Source: Nemertoderma westbladi
Lineage: Eukaryota > Xenacoelomorpha > Nemertodermatida > Nemertodermatidae
Direction: 5' to 3'
Length of the DNA stretch: 64,000 nt
Assembly (NCBI GenBank): GCA_032718475.1
Contig: JAUCBJ010002777.1
Coordinates: forward strand, 1 to 64,000
The notes beneath the pieces are model-generated. The model ran no database searches. It was not told where the DNA came from and saw only the letters and a list, made by a program, of their open reading frames with translations. Positions within the stretch are counted from its first letter, which is position 1, and every line of letters starts with the position of its first letter. Made by a program: the position numbers and the translations under genes. Shown one piece after another: positions 10,229-20,789 of this stretch.

Positions 10229-10394
10229 ATATAATTCTCTAATACTATTGTGTACTTTGCCTAATGTTGCGTTTTTCGTTATTAGGCTTCTCTGCATAGG
10301 CGCGTATATTATTACAACAATATTGGTAACATTGGATCCGTCCATTATTGCCAGCTTTCGCTTCTCATAAATAAAAGTCGATTTATTGTTGCAG

Positions 10395-10603
10395 TTGATT
10401 GCACAGCCGGTACAGCCAAGAGTTGCGGTGACGAGGGTGACCTCGGGTATTGTAACTGGTCGAGTAAACGATGCGAGTGCATACAACGAGACGGGAAGGA
10501 AGTGTTCAACCCGTCCGCGGATTACGCAACTAAATCGTTCGTCTGTAAGGCGCCGGGGGGACCGCCTGACTGCAGAACAACTGGATCCAGTGATTTGTTC
10601 AAG
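10395..10603 (+). CDS. Exon 2 of the cysteine-rich (EB-like) gene
   Basis: Bounded by acceptor TTGTTGCAG (ends 10394) and donor AAG|GTAGTA (10604). Entered in phase 1 from exon 1, it reads without a stop for 209 bases: VDCTAGTAKSCGDEG, GYCNWSSKRCECI, then a last Cys in SFVCKAP. This is a second cysteine-rich module with the same CEC core as exon 1, and then a PPDCRTTGSS linker. It exits in phase 0, matching exon 3. The agreement of splice signals, phase and module pattern is the main argument for a real gene. Confidence 0.65.
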
Positions 10604-10872
10604 GTAGTAATCAATCGTGTTCTAAAATGTTTTCTAATAATTATGTAAATTCTATATAATGATTAATTAAATTCTTAATTCCTTTGGTTAAATTTGTAGT
10701 GTCCTTCATTAAAATATGCATTTAAATGAATTAGCCCACATGGAGGACTCGATATCACAAATACATTAGACAAAGACTGCAACACGATTAGGACTACAGT
10801 ACTGTACGGCCAAAATTATTACCAAAATACTTTATAAAACATAATAGCCCCACGTAAACCAAGGGCATACAG

Positions 10873-10971
10873 TGTGAGAAGAACATGGCCAACAGGCCCA
10901 ATTCTACAACTTGCGACATCGGAAACATAAAATTATGCGAATGCAGTGCCACCACGCACAGGCCCGATGGA
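10873..10971 (+). pseudogene. Possible relic EB-like exon
   Basis: After a CAG at 10870-10872 the frame CEKNMANRPNS, TTCDIG, KLCECSATT repeats the C...C...CEC spacing of exons 1 and 2. It runs into TGA at 10972-10974 with no clear donor before it. It may be a dead duplicated exon of the same gene. Evidence is the spacing only. Confidence 0.35.
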
Positions 10972-10974
10972 TGA

Positions 10975-11116
10975 GTCTAGCCGGTGGCCTACAGTACTAA
11001 CAGCAGGTGATGGAGAAGGTAACTCCACCTACAGTCCCTATCTCATTCTGAATATCAATATAAATATGAATATTAATTAAAATTAATTAAAATATGAATA
11101 TTAATATGATGATGGG
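10975..11116. other. Short intronic spacer
   Basis: AT-rich with a simple 'aaaattaattaaaatatgaatatta' stretch; nothing else seen. Confidence 0.5.
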
Positions 11117-11626
11117 GTGATGATAACTCCACCTAGTTGCTCAAGAAGTCGACGAAATCCTGCCGAGTACCTAACCGATCTAGACTTTGCTGATGACTTA
11201 GGAGTACTCTCAGAATCACTAGAGGGAGCCCAACGGCTCCTCAGCTCATTAGAACATGCTGCTTCTAGTGTTGGTCTTTTTATTAACTCCAGAAAGACCA
11301 AAGTTTTGACAGTTAACTTTGAAAGTTCTCAGCAAGTCTCTGATCGGATGAGCATAAGTTCAAAGGATGGTATGCTTGAGCATGTGGACGACTTCTGCTA
11401 ACTGGGATCATTGATCCGGAAGTCAGGTGAGGACCTTCGAATACGTAAGGGAAAGGCATGGGCAGCCTTGAATAGGCTCTCCAGGATTTGGAAGTCACCG
11501 AGAATTAATCGGAAACTTAAGGTCCGATTATTTAGAGCAGCAGTAGTTCCAGTTCTCCTCTATGGGAGTCCATGCTGGGCTATAACTGCCAAGGATACCA
11601 AATCTCGGGACGCAAAGAACAGCTAA
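11117..11626 (+). pseudogene. LINE-A reverse transcriptase fragment (FADD region)
   Basis: Reads through LTDLDFADDLGVLSES, where F-A-D-D is the RT active-site box, then EGAQRLLSSLEHAASSVG, then SRKTKVLTV. After one in-frame TAA (11399-11401) it continues in the same frame with GKAWAALNRLSRIWKSPR and RLFRAAVVPVLLYGSPCWA. It is truncated on both sides. The codons at 11221-11277 are the single-copy version of the 65-bp satellite unit at 23.5-30.5 kb. Confidence 0.85.
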
Positions 11627-11646
11627 TTACCCCCAAAAAATATAAC

Positions 11647-11780
11647 TGTGGGGCGAGCCACGAAGTGAGTGAGCCTTAGCGTAGTTGCACCATTAATCAA
11701 CCTGTGGGGCGAGCCACGAAGTGAGTGAGCCTTAGCGTAGTGGTACCATTAATCAACCTGTCGTTCTGTCGTTCTGTCGC
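11647..11780 (+). repeat. Mosaic repeat R1, two tandem 5' ends
   Basis: Two successive copies of TGTGGGGCGAGCCACGAAGT...AATCAACCTG (starts 11647 and 11703). The second runs into a (TCGTTCTG)n tract and the 2.9-kb duplicated segment. Other R1 5' ends lie at 19187, 30862 and 61593, with reversed ones ending near 21430, 33181 and 33956. Confidence 0.8.
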
Positions 11781-13261
11781 GTTTTTTTTCAATATTTTAT
11801 TTTAAACGTTAATAACTCGGCCAATCCTTGATGAAATCTATCCAAACTTGGTACACATGTTGTTTGGCAAAAGTTTGAAAATTTTCCAAGTAGAATTTGC
11901 GTGGGGCCTTTGTGCAGCATCAGTGTAACTGTTATTGTAGTTATAATATATTTATTTATCCAAAATTAACATGCGTTAAATTATTATTACTGTAGGATAA
12001 ATCAGCTGGTTTTCTGACAAATTTTGCAAAACATAGGGGCTGTCTGCCAATCTGCATGTACCATTTGTACCGGTACTGTCAGGCTGTACTCAATTCCTGA
12101 ATCGAGAATTCTGCAATCAGTCAATACTGCAATACAGGTCAGCCGGTACCATACACTGCAGACATGCCATATCATGTAATCTAAACATGGCCCCGGAAAC
12201 CCTTGCGGTGATTATAGTTTAGGCCTAATTAGCCTAGTACCGGTAATAATAATATAATAGTTTAGATAGTTCAGTAGTTACCGCTAATCATTCAGTCATT
12301 GGCACGGTACACCGTATTGCTGTACTGCCGTTGTAGTGCGCACCGTAGGTACCACCCATGCGTAGGCTGACTGTGCTGATTATGGTACTGTCAGACTGTG
12401 GTACCTAAGCTATATACTGTTAGGTATATTGCTGTATTGGGGTGGGGTTAGGAATAATCCATTTGTTTTAGCATTGAACTGTTGAATCCCCTTATTTATT
12501 ATAAAACCATTGGAAATATTCGCAAATGCCGCTCCATTACTGTCTGAAACGCTCCCGACAGTCCGATGTATCTGGACCCGAGCAGCCGAGTTGCTTCAAG
12601 AGGTGATTAACGGGGGAATACTACGGAATTGCTTGTTTGTCAGTACGATTCTATTTGGGTATTTACTACACTCAGACACTGGGAATACGGCGGTCGGTCA
12701 GATCGTAATGCAGGCCACTGCCAAGTTCATCATGCCTCACTCCGGTCACCCACCTTGGAGTGCGGTGGGAAGAGTCCCACTTACTGACTTACGTCGACGA
12801 CTGGACGAATCGACGAGGATTGCGATCTGGGTTTAGCGGCGGCCCGGATCCTGGGATCGCCTGGGGGAAATGGTTGAACGTTGGGCAGACGTGATCGCAC
12901 TGGATTACGTTCTCTGTGACGCAAAAGTGTGAAGCGAATTCGTTGTCGAATTGGGTCGGAAGCTGCGGGAATTCTACTGTTCTACGGGAGTAAACCGCAG
13001 CGGTCCGGTGACTATGGACGGATACTACTGGGATAAGCAGGTATTTCGATCGAGTTTCTCGTATTCTCAATGCTCGAGGCGGATAGAGAGTTGGTTGTGT
13101 TGGGCGGTGTTGTTCAATTCTATCAAACATATTAAATAATTGGTAAAATAATAAAAACACACCAGATAAAGATACTGAGCTTATGGTAAAGAGATAGGCC
13201 GAACTTACAATTTCCAAATAGATTGTTCATATAATAAATATATTTATGGTATTTGATTTCA

Positions 13262-13516
13262 AGATAGGGGGGGGGGGGGGAACTGGACGCAATAAAAATT
13301 CATCCCTCTCCAGGGGAAATTGGACGCAAATAACAACAGCTGATTACTCTCAAAAATAAAACTGTAACCTGTTCTATTGTGTTTACTTTATTGTTTTGGT
13401 CAAAATAACGTGCCACTGTAACCTGCTCCTTTCCCAAAATTTAGAAATTAATATTGAGGCGGGATATTAATTCGCCAAGATGGGATTTGCGTCCAGTCCC
13501 ACCCCCCTCCTATCTC
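13262..13516. mobile_element. MITE (255 bp) with 9-bp target duplication
   Basis: The terminal inverted repeats are AGATAGGGGG...ACTGGACGCAA on the left and its complement TTGCGTCCAGT...CCTATCTC on the right. It is flanked by TTGATTTCA on both sides (13253-13261, 13517-13525). There is no coding capacity. The 9-bp duplication suggests a Mutator-like relative (or hAT-like if the true length is 8); family assignment is inference. The same element occurs at 16598-16853 and, reversed, at 55165-55382. Confidence 0.8.
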
Positions 13517-14345
13517 TTGATTTCACTAAAAAATAGAATACATTGCATTTTACTGTTATAATTACTGTATTTAATAAAATAATTAATTGATTGTTTATTA
13601 AACCGTGCTAAGCACGTTGAACTGGAGCTCTAACAATTCCCCACTAGCGGCAGACAGGAACTGTAAAAGTCTCTGTAGAATTTCTAATTAAGCAATGCTC
13701 TTAGGTAACTACTACTAAATTTCAGATGAACCTGATCGTTGGTTCTATAATTACAGCTATTTTTACGTTTCTGTTAATTCGCCCCCTAGAGGCAGACCGG
13801 GGAACCGTAGAAGTCTGTCTGTGTGTAGAATTTCTAAATTTTTTTAAAGACTACAAGTGTACCAAGTTTGGTTCCATTTCATCCATGATTGACCGACTTA
13901 TTAGCGTTCAAACATTCCTGCCACGAATAAAAGCTGCAGGAACTCGAGCGATAATTAATTTATTTATTATTAAATACTGTTTCAATTAAATTTGTTACGA
14001 AAATCTAGTCATCTTCTTTTAAATATGGACCCTGCATTCATGGAAAATATAATATTTGATAATTCATCAGTCAGCCTACGCTAATTTCACAGCAAAGTCC
14101 TTGCCATGGCCTGTGTGTAGTAGGCCATGGTACCACCCTACTACCGGTACCGGATGACCGGTGGCAACTAGCACTTGCACAGCAACAGCACTACCGGCGA
14201 TACACAGGTTGGAATTTATGTAGAGTTTGCTCAACAGTACAGATATAAAATAGTTATCTAAATTATCTATATTACTATTGACAAGTATTGAAATATATAC
14301 CGTTATTCGTATTTGCAACATCTGACATTGAAGAGGTGAGAGAAG

Positions 14346-14677
14346 ATGAATACCGGCACTCAACAAAACCAACACTTATCACAGGTCGGTATGGTTACCT
14401 CGAAACCGGCGCGACTGTCCACTCGAATACAGCTTCAAAACACAAACGCCAACAATAAACTGAAAGCGAATCGAACGTCTTCAGAAGAATCTGTCATTGG
14501 GACGAAGAAAAGGAAGCCGAAACCACGGGAATGGACCACAGCTAAGATTGAATGCTCCCATTGTCAGAGTTCCTGGACCGAAATTGAAACACCAATTGCC
14601 GATGGGCTTGATCTCTCAAACCAAAACTTCCTCTGCGGGGTTTGCGCGGCAGTAAAGATTGAAAGTCTGGAAGCTGG
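14346..14677 (+). pseudogene. LINE ORF1-like protein, N-terminal part (copy 1)
   Basis: ATG at 14346 opens a basic N-terminus (PARLSTRIQLQNTN, KKRKPKPREWTTAK) followed by a zinc-finger-like IECSHCQSSW ... FLCGVCAAV pair (C-x2-C and C-x2-C). This arrangement resembles PHD-like fingers of some CR1/L2-type LINE ORF1 proteins. At 14677 the frame runs into mosaic repeat R1, so the coiled-coil part seen in copy 2 is lost. Likely role: RNA-binding chaperone. Assignment is moderate. Confidence 0.5.
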
Positions 14678-15080
14678 CATCCCTAGGTATTATTATTATA
14701 AAGAGCGTCAGCCTGCGTTTAATAAATATATTTTAATACAAAACAGGTCGAACGCAAAGAGGCTTATAATGAAGACGAGTACTGCATTGATTATATTCCT
14801 ATAAACCACCTGGCTTTGCATATTGAACGTGCGTTTGGAAATAAGTTCGTGCTACCCTTCCGTGGGTGGTAGATGTCGCGGTTATGTATTGGTGGGTGGG
14901 GGAGGGGGGGGGAGGGGTGCAGATTAAAAGGGGTGAACACGTACTGTCCGGCCCCCTTTCTTTGATTAATTGGTGGTGTGGGTTAATCTCTCATAACCTG
15001 ATTTTGTGATACAGTCGCACAATTTTAATTTGTATCTCATAACTGGGCCTCGTGCTGCGCGAAGGCCCCACGAACGTGTC
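14678..15080 (+). repeat. Mosaic repeat R1, 3' portion (copy a)
   Basis: Begins 'catccctaggtattattattataaagagcgtc', includes a G-rich tract near 14890-14917, and ends GGCCTCGTGCTGCGCGAAGGCCCCACGAACGTG. Related copies are at 20362-20650 and 32035-32428. It ends directly against a (TCGTTCTG)n tract that leads into the second copy of the 2.9-kb segment. Confidence 0.8.
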
Positions 15081-15087
15081 GTTCTGT

Positions 15088-18016
15088 CGTTCTGTCGTTC
15101 TGTCGCGTTTTTTTTCAGTATTTTATTTTAAACGTTAATAACTCGGCCAATCCTTGATGAAATCTATCCAAACTTGGTACACATGTTGTTTGGCAAAAGT
15201 TTGAAAATTTTCCAAGTAGAATTTGCGTGGGGCCTTTGTGCAGCATCAGTGTAACTGTTATTGTAGTTATAATATATTTATTTATCCAAAATTAACATGC
15301 GTTAAATTATTATTACTGTAGGATAAATCAGCTGGTTTTCTGACAAATTTTGCAAAACATAGGGGCTGTCTGCCAATCTGCATGTACCATTTGTACCGGT
15401 ACTGTCAGGCTGTACTCAATTCCTGAATCGAGAATTCTGCAATCAGTCAATACTGCAATACAGGTCAGCCGGTACCATACACTGCAGACATGCCATATCA
15501 TGTAATCTAAACATGGCCCCGGAAACCCTTGCGGTGATTATAGTTTAGGCCTAATTAGCCTAGTACCGGTAATAATAATATAATAGTTTAGATAGTTCAG
15601 TAGTTACCGCTAATCATTCAGTCATTGGCACGGTACACCGTATTGCTGTACTGCCGTTGTAGTGCGCACCGTAGGTACCACCCATGCGTAGGCTGACTGT
15701 GCTGATTATGGTACTGTCAGACTGTGGTACCTAAGCTATATACTGTTAGGTATATTCAGATATTGCTGTATTGGGGTGGGGTTAGGAATAATCCATTTGT
15801 TTTAGCATTGAACTGTTGAATCCCCTTATTTATTATAAAACCATTGGAAATATTCGCAAATGCCGCTCCATTACTGTCTGAAACGCTCCCGACAGTCCGA
15901 TGTATCTGGACCCGAGCAGCCGAGTTGCTTCAAGAGGTGATTAACGGGGGAATACTACGGAATTGCTTGTTTGTCAGTACGATTCTATTTGGGTATTTAC
16001 TACACTCAGACACTGGGAATACGGCGGTCGGTCAGATCGTAATGCGGGCCACTGCCAAGTTCATCATGCCTCACTCCGGTCACCCACCTTGGAGTGCGGT
16101 GGGAAGAGTCCCACTTACTGACTTACGTCGACGACTGGACGAATCGACGAGGATTGCGATCTGGGTTTAGCGGCGGCCCGGATCCTGGGATCGCCTGGGG
16201 GAAATGGTTGAACGTTGGGCAGACGTGATCGCACTGGATTACGTTCTCTGTGACGCGAAAGTGTGAAGCGAATTCGTTGTCGAGTTGGGTCGGAAGCTGC
16301 GGGAATTCTACTGTTCTACGGGAGTAAACCGCAGCGGTCCGGTGACTATACGGACGGATACTACTGGGATAAGCAGGTATTTCGATCGAGTTTCTCGTAT
16401 TCTCGATGCTCGAGGCGGATAGAGAGTTGGTTGTGTTGGGCAGTGTTGTTCAATTCTATCAAACATATTAAATAATTGGTAAAATAATAAAAACACACCA
16501 GATAAAGATACTGAGCTTATGGTAAATAGATAGGCCGAACTTACAATTTCCAAATAGATTGTTCATATAATAAATATATTTTTGGTATTTGATTTCAAGA
16601 TAGGGGGGGGGGGGGGGAACTGGACGCAATAAAAATTCATCCCTCTCCAGGGGAAAATGGACGCAAATAACAACAGCTGATTACTCTCAAAAATAAAACT
16701 GTAACCTGTTCTATTGTGTTTACTTTATTGTTTTGGTTAAAATAACGTGCCACTGTAACCTGCTCCTTTCCCAAAATTTAGAAATTAATATTGAGGCGGG
16801 ATATTAATTCGCCAAGATGGGATTTGCGTCCAGTCCCACCCCCCTCCTATCTCTTGATTTCACTAAAAAATAGAATACATTGCATTTTACTGTTATAATT
16901 ACTGTATTGAATAAAATAATTAATTTATTGTTTATTAAACCGTGCTAAGCACGTTGAACTGGAGCTCTAACAATTCCCCACTAGCGGCAGACAGGAACTG
17001 TAAAAGTCTCTGTAGAATTTCTAATTAAGCAATGCTCTTAGGTAACTACTACTAAATTTCAGATGAATCTGATCGTTGGTTCTATAATTACAGCTATTTT
17101 TACGTTTCTGTTAATTCGCCCCCTAGCGGCAGACAGGGGAACCGTAGAAGTCTGTCTGTGTGTAGAATTTCTAAATTTTTGTAAAGACTACAAGTGTACC
17201 AAGTTTGGTTCCATTTCATCCATGATTGACCGACTTATTAGCGTTCAAACATTCCTGCCACGAATAAAAGCTGCAGGAACTCGAGCGATAATTAATTTAT
17301 TAATTATTAAATACTGTTTCAATTAAATTCTTTACGAAAATCTAGTCATCTTCTTTTAAATATGGACCCTGCATTCATGGAAAATATAATATTTGATAAT
17401 TCATCAGTCAGCCTACGCTAATTTAACAGCAAAGTCCTTGTCATGGCCTGTGTGTAGTAGGCCATGGTACCACCCTACTACCGGTACCGGCTGACCGGTG
17501 GCAACTAGCACTTGTACAGCAACAGCCCTACCGGCGATACACAGGTTGGAATTTATGTGTAGAGTTTGCTCAACAGTACAGATATAAAATAGTTATCTAA
17601 ATTATCTATATTACTATTGACAAGTATTGAAATATATACCGTTATTCGTATTTGCAACATCTGACATTGGAGAGGTGAGAGAAGATGAATACCGACACTC
17701 AACAAAACCAACGCTTATCACAGGTCGGTATGGTTACCTCGAAACCGGCGCGACTGTCCACTCGAATACAACTTCAAAACACAAACGCCAACAATAAACT
17801 GAAAGCGAATCGAACGTCTTCAGAAGAATCTGTCATTTGGGACGAAGAAAAGGAAGCCAAAACCACGGGAATGGACCACAGCTAAGATTGAATGCTCCCA
17901 TTGTCAGAGTTCCTGGACCGAAATTGAAACACCAATTGCCGATGGGTTTGATCTCTCAAACCAAAACTTCCTCTGCGGGGTGTGCGCGGCAGTAAAGATT
18001 GAAAGTCTGGAAGCTG
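15088..18016 (+). repeat. 2.9-kb duplicated segment, copy 2
   Basis: Near-identical to 11762-14677. It carries the same MITE at the same relative position, so the MITE predates the duplication. Copy 2 continues past 18016 into the coiled-coil part of the ORF1-like gene. Confidence 0.9.
16598..16853. mobile_element. MITE, second copy
   Basis: Same terminal inverted repeats and the same TTGATTTCA flanks (16589-16597 and 16854-16862) as the copy at 13262, inherited through the 2.9-kb duplication. Confidence 0.8.
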
Positions 18017-19066
18017 ACAATACTCGTCTACAATTTGAAACCAGCAAACTTGAAAGACAGTTAGCTTCGCAACTCCACCATCTGGTTGATGAAAGCGAAG
18101 CACAAACCGTCGCCATGAATGCCATGCGGACTGTTCTTGAAACACGGCTAAACAACGTAGAAATTACTCAAACAGAGTTTTAAATCGAAGTTGGAGTTGA
18201 TTGACAATTTATTGACTACGAAACTGCCAGCGCCTATACAGACCCCAGCTGCGTCACCAGTGTTATCATGGCCCCCGGCGTCGTTTTCCGCTGCCACATG
18301 GTCCCCAGCTGCATTACCCGCAGCCACACGGTCCCCAGCTGCATTACCCGCAGCCACACGGTCCCCAGCTGCATTATCCGCAGCCACAGTCCCCAGCTGC
18401 ATTATCCGCAGCCACACGGCCCCCAGCTGCATTATTCGCAGGTACGTGGTCCCAAGCTGCATTATCCGCAGCCACGTGGTCCCCAGCTGCATTATCCGTA
18501 GACACACGCTCCCCAGCTGCCCCAGCTGCACTATACGCGCCGACACGGTCCCCAGCTGCATTATCCGCAGCCACGTAGTCCCCAGCTGCATTATCCGTAG
18601 ACACACGCTCCCCAGCTGCACTATACGCGCCGACACGGTCCCCAGCTGCATTACCCGCAGCCACACGGTCCCCAGCTGCATTACCCGCAGCCACACGGTC
18701 ACCAGCTGCACTATCCGCGGCCACGTAGTCCCCAGCTGCATTATCCGTAGACACACGCTCCCCAGCTGCCCCAGCTGCACTATACGCGCCGACACGGTCC
18801 CCAGCTGCATTACCCGCAGCCACACGGTCCCCAGCTGCATTATCCGTAGACACACGCTCCCCAGCTGCCCCAGCTGCACTATACGCGCCGACACGGTCCC
18901 CAGCTGCATTACCCGCTGCCACACGGTCCACAGCTGCATTACCCGCAACAAAGAAGTCGAAGTAGAAGGCTATCTCCTTTACAGAGCAGATCGCAGACGA
19001 GATGGCGGCGGCGGCCTTATATATTCCATCTACACTCTCATTCAGCCAAATAATTATTTTAACTGA
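17685..19066 (+). pseudogene. LINE ORF1-like gene (copy 2), frameshifted, with repeat expansion
   Basis: Starts at ATG 17685. An extra T near 17835-17837, compared with copy 1, shifts the frame before the zinc finger. In the correct frame the finger (CSHCQSSW, FLCGVCAAV) is followed by a coiled coil (IESLEADNTRLQFETSKLERQ) to a stop at about 18183. Downstream a different frame runs through a 30-bp array whose original coding sense was Ser-Pro-Ala-Ala rich (ATRSPAALPA per unit). Several indels in the array break that frame. The product is not functional as read. Confidence 0.5.
18244..18950 (+). repeat. 30-bp tandem array inside the ORF1-like gene
   Basis: About 23 units of CCCCAGCTGCATTACCCGCAGCCACACGGT type, 30 bp (10 codons) each, with a recurring compound variant (GTAGACACACGCTCCCCAGCTGCCCCAGCTGCACTATACGCGCC). 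A unit with two bases missing near 18388 explains the loss of the original frame. Long open frames on both strands here are by-products of the period being a multiple of three. Confidence 0.9.
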
Positions 19067-19550
19067 TTTAACGTCAAATTAGAAATTCCAATTCCAACAT
19101 GTGTGGCGCGCATTAAGGATCCTGGCGCGGAGCAACAAGGTCGTGTGGCGCGCATTGAGGATCCTGGCGCGCATATGGATGACATGTGGGGCGAGCCACG
19201 TAGTGAGGCCGCCTTAGCAGCTTAGCGTAGGGGTACCATTAATCAACCTGTCGTTCTGACATGAGGGTAAAACCCAAGCAATCATTTTCTGAACATCCAA
19301 TGATATTGCCTGTTTTATAAATGCTTTAAGTTGTTATGGGCTGTTCTGTGTGATTGATTGTTATGTGATTACTTGCTATCTTGGCCAGTATTAAATACAC
19401 TAAATCAACAAGCAATCGATGTAACTTAGTAGTTTACATTTAAATATTAGCAGTATGCCGGTAGCTCTATGTACTCTCAGACTCTAACCAATGGGAAGGT
19501 GGCTGGATGGGAATGTGGAAATCAATAAACGATGTTGTTACCACGAGAGT
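19067..19550. other. Spacer with a 70-bp R1 fragment
   Basis: Contains two diverged copies of 'gtgtggcgcgcattaaggatcctggcgcg' (19099-19172), and an R1 5' end at 19187-19256 flanked by TGACATG on both sides (19180-19186, 19257-19263). No gene. Confidence 0.6.
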
Positions 19551-20165
19551 ATTGTACATAAAAACACAAGGTAACAGTCTAAATGGCGGGTTTAAGTAAG
19601 CCCGGAAATACAATTTTGAAAATCGGCTGTAATTAGAACTACAGATTTGACGTCACTACGCAGTGCTCTGATAATTTCGTATATTGCTTTCAATGGAGGG
19701 TGATTTTAGATCTTTTCTTAGATTCATTTATACACATTTAATATCAATCATTTGACACGTAGCTTGTATCAATTGAAAGTGAAGATTAATTAACAATTAA
19801 TTAATTAAATGCATGATGATGATCGATGATGAAGATTGATAAAATGCTGTATTGCTGCTGGAAATACTGTTGGAAACAGCATTTTATCAACGTTCCTCGT
19901 CATTAATTTAGTCAATGTAGGTCATAAGACGCGCTAGATTCTCCACTTTTAATAGATATAATAAGCCACATGTGAAATGATTGAGATTTAATATTTATTT
20001 GAATGGTTTGAAAATCACTGTCCATACAAACCAAGATAATATATTATCAGAGCACTTTGTAGTGACGTCAAACATGTAGCAGCCAATTACAGCCAGTTTT
20101 CAAAATTGGCTTCCCATGCTTACTTAAACCCCCAATTTCGACCGTTTCCTCGTGTTTACACAAAA
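19551..20165. mobile_element. Fold-back element (about 0.6 kb imperfect palindrome)
   Basis: The left arm from 19551 and the right arm ending near 20165 are inverted copies along almost their whole length. Matching blocks include 'gggtttaagtaagc', 'ggctgtaatt', 'tttgacgtcacta', 'gtgctctgataat', 'tcaatcattt' and 'gataaaatgctgt' (19838) with 'acagcattttatc' (19876). The centre is near 19863. There is no coding capacity. It is probably a MITE-like or Foldback transposon, and its RNA would form a long hairpin. Confidence 0.8.
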
Positions 20166-20361
20166 AACACATCCCGTTACTCGATTCAGGGCACCTTGTT
20201 ACCCCTTATTCAGTTGTTATATTGCTTTAAATTGCTCAACAATTTTGTCGCGCAACAACCCTTCTTATGCAATAATTTATTTTAATCGTATAATTAATTT
20301 CTTTTTTTGGCTATCTATATTATTCAATTTAAGTAATATATTGTATATATAATCATTTCTA
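20166..20361. other. Short AT-rich spacer
   Basis: Nothing recognised. Confidence 0.5.
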
Positions 20362-20650
20362 TCTGCGTTTAGGAATTATATTTAAATACAAAACAGGACG
20401 AGCACAACGAGGCTTATAATACCCTTCAATGGGTGGTAGATGTCGCGGTTATGTATTGGCGGGTGGGAAGGGTGGGGGGGGGGGGGGGGGGTGCAGATTA
20501 AAAGGGCTGAACACGTACTGTACCCCTTTCTTTAATTGATTGGTGGTGTGGGTAAATTTCTCAAATACTGATTTTGTGATACAGTCGCTCAGTTTTAATT
20601 TGTATATCATAACTGGGCCTCGTGCTGCGCGAAGGCCCCACGAACGTGTT
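20362..20650 (+). repeat. Mosaic repeat R1, 3' portion (copy b)
   Basis: Shorter relative of 14678-15080. It has lost the segment between 'aacgaggcttataat' and 'acccttcaatgggtggtag', includes a G run (20477-20491), and ends GAAGGCCCCACGAACGTGT. Confidence 0.75.
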
Positions 20651-20789
20651 ACCTGTTCTATTGAGTTTGGTTTATTGTTTTGGAAAAGTGCCACTGTAAC
20701 CTGCTCCCTTCTCTAAATTGATTATTTAACATTGAACAGTTGAAACGAGATATAAATTCGCCAAGATGGGATTTGCATCCTCGAATACG
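20651..20789. mobile_element. Partial MITE copy
   Basis: Resembles the inner and right part of the 13262 MITE ('ctgttctattg', 'gccactgtaacctgctcc', 'attcgccaagatgggatttgc'). The left terminus is missing. Confidence 0.65.

Larger units (their letters stand above)
2845..10394 (+). other. Intron 1 of the cysteine-rich gene
   Basis: Inferred phase-1 intron running from GTGAGT at 2845 to TTGTTGCAG at 10394. It holds LINE remnants, inverted tRNA-SINEs, a complete but degenerate gypsy element on the opposite strand, and a nested LINE. The intron is inferred from splice signals and phase only; no transcript evidence is available. Confidence 0.5.
11762..14677 (+). repeat. 2.9-kb duplicated segment, copy 1
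   Basis: Matches 15088-18016 nearly base for base, with scattered substitutions and small indels such as an extra 8 bases near 15755. It includes a MITE, several short open frames without ATG or known domains, and the start of a LINE-ORF1-like gene. Copy 1 breaks at 14677, where a mosaic repeat begins. Confidence 0.9.

Noticed and set aside
12510-12836. 108-codon frame present in both duplicated copies
   Set aside because: It has no ATG start, no recognisable domain, and conservation is explained by the recent duplication.
13726-13989. 87-codon frame with a hydrophobic start, also at 17063-17326
   Set aside because: It overlaps the shared repeat core ('taccaagtttggt...gaccgacttattagcg') in antisense; the two copies are a recent duplication, so no selection can be inferred.
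18148-19066. Long open frames of 185-291 codons on both strands
   Set aside because: They arise from a 30-bp repeat (multiple of three); the plus frame shown is shifted from the original coding sense.
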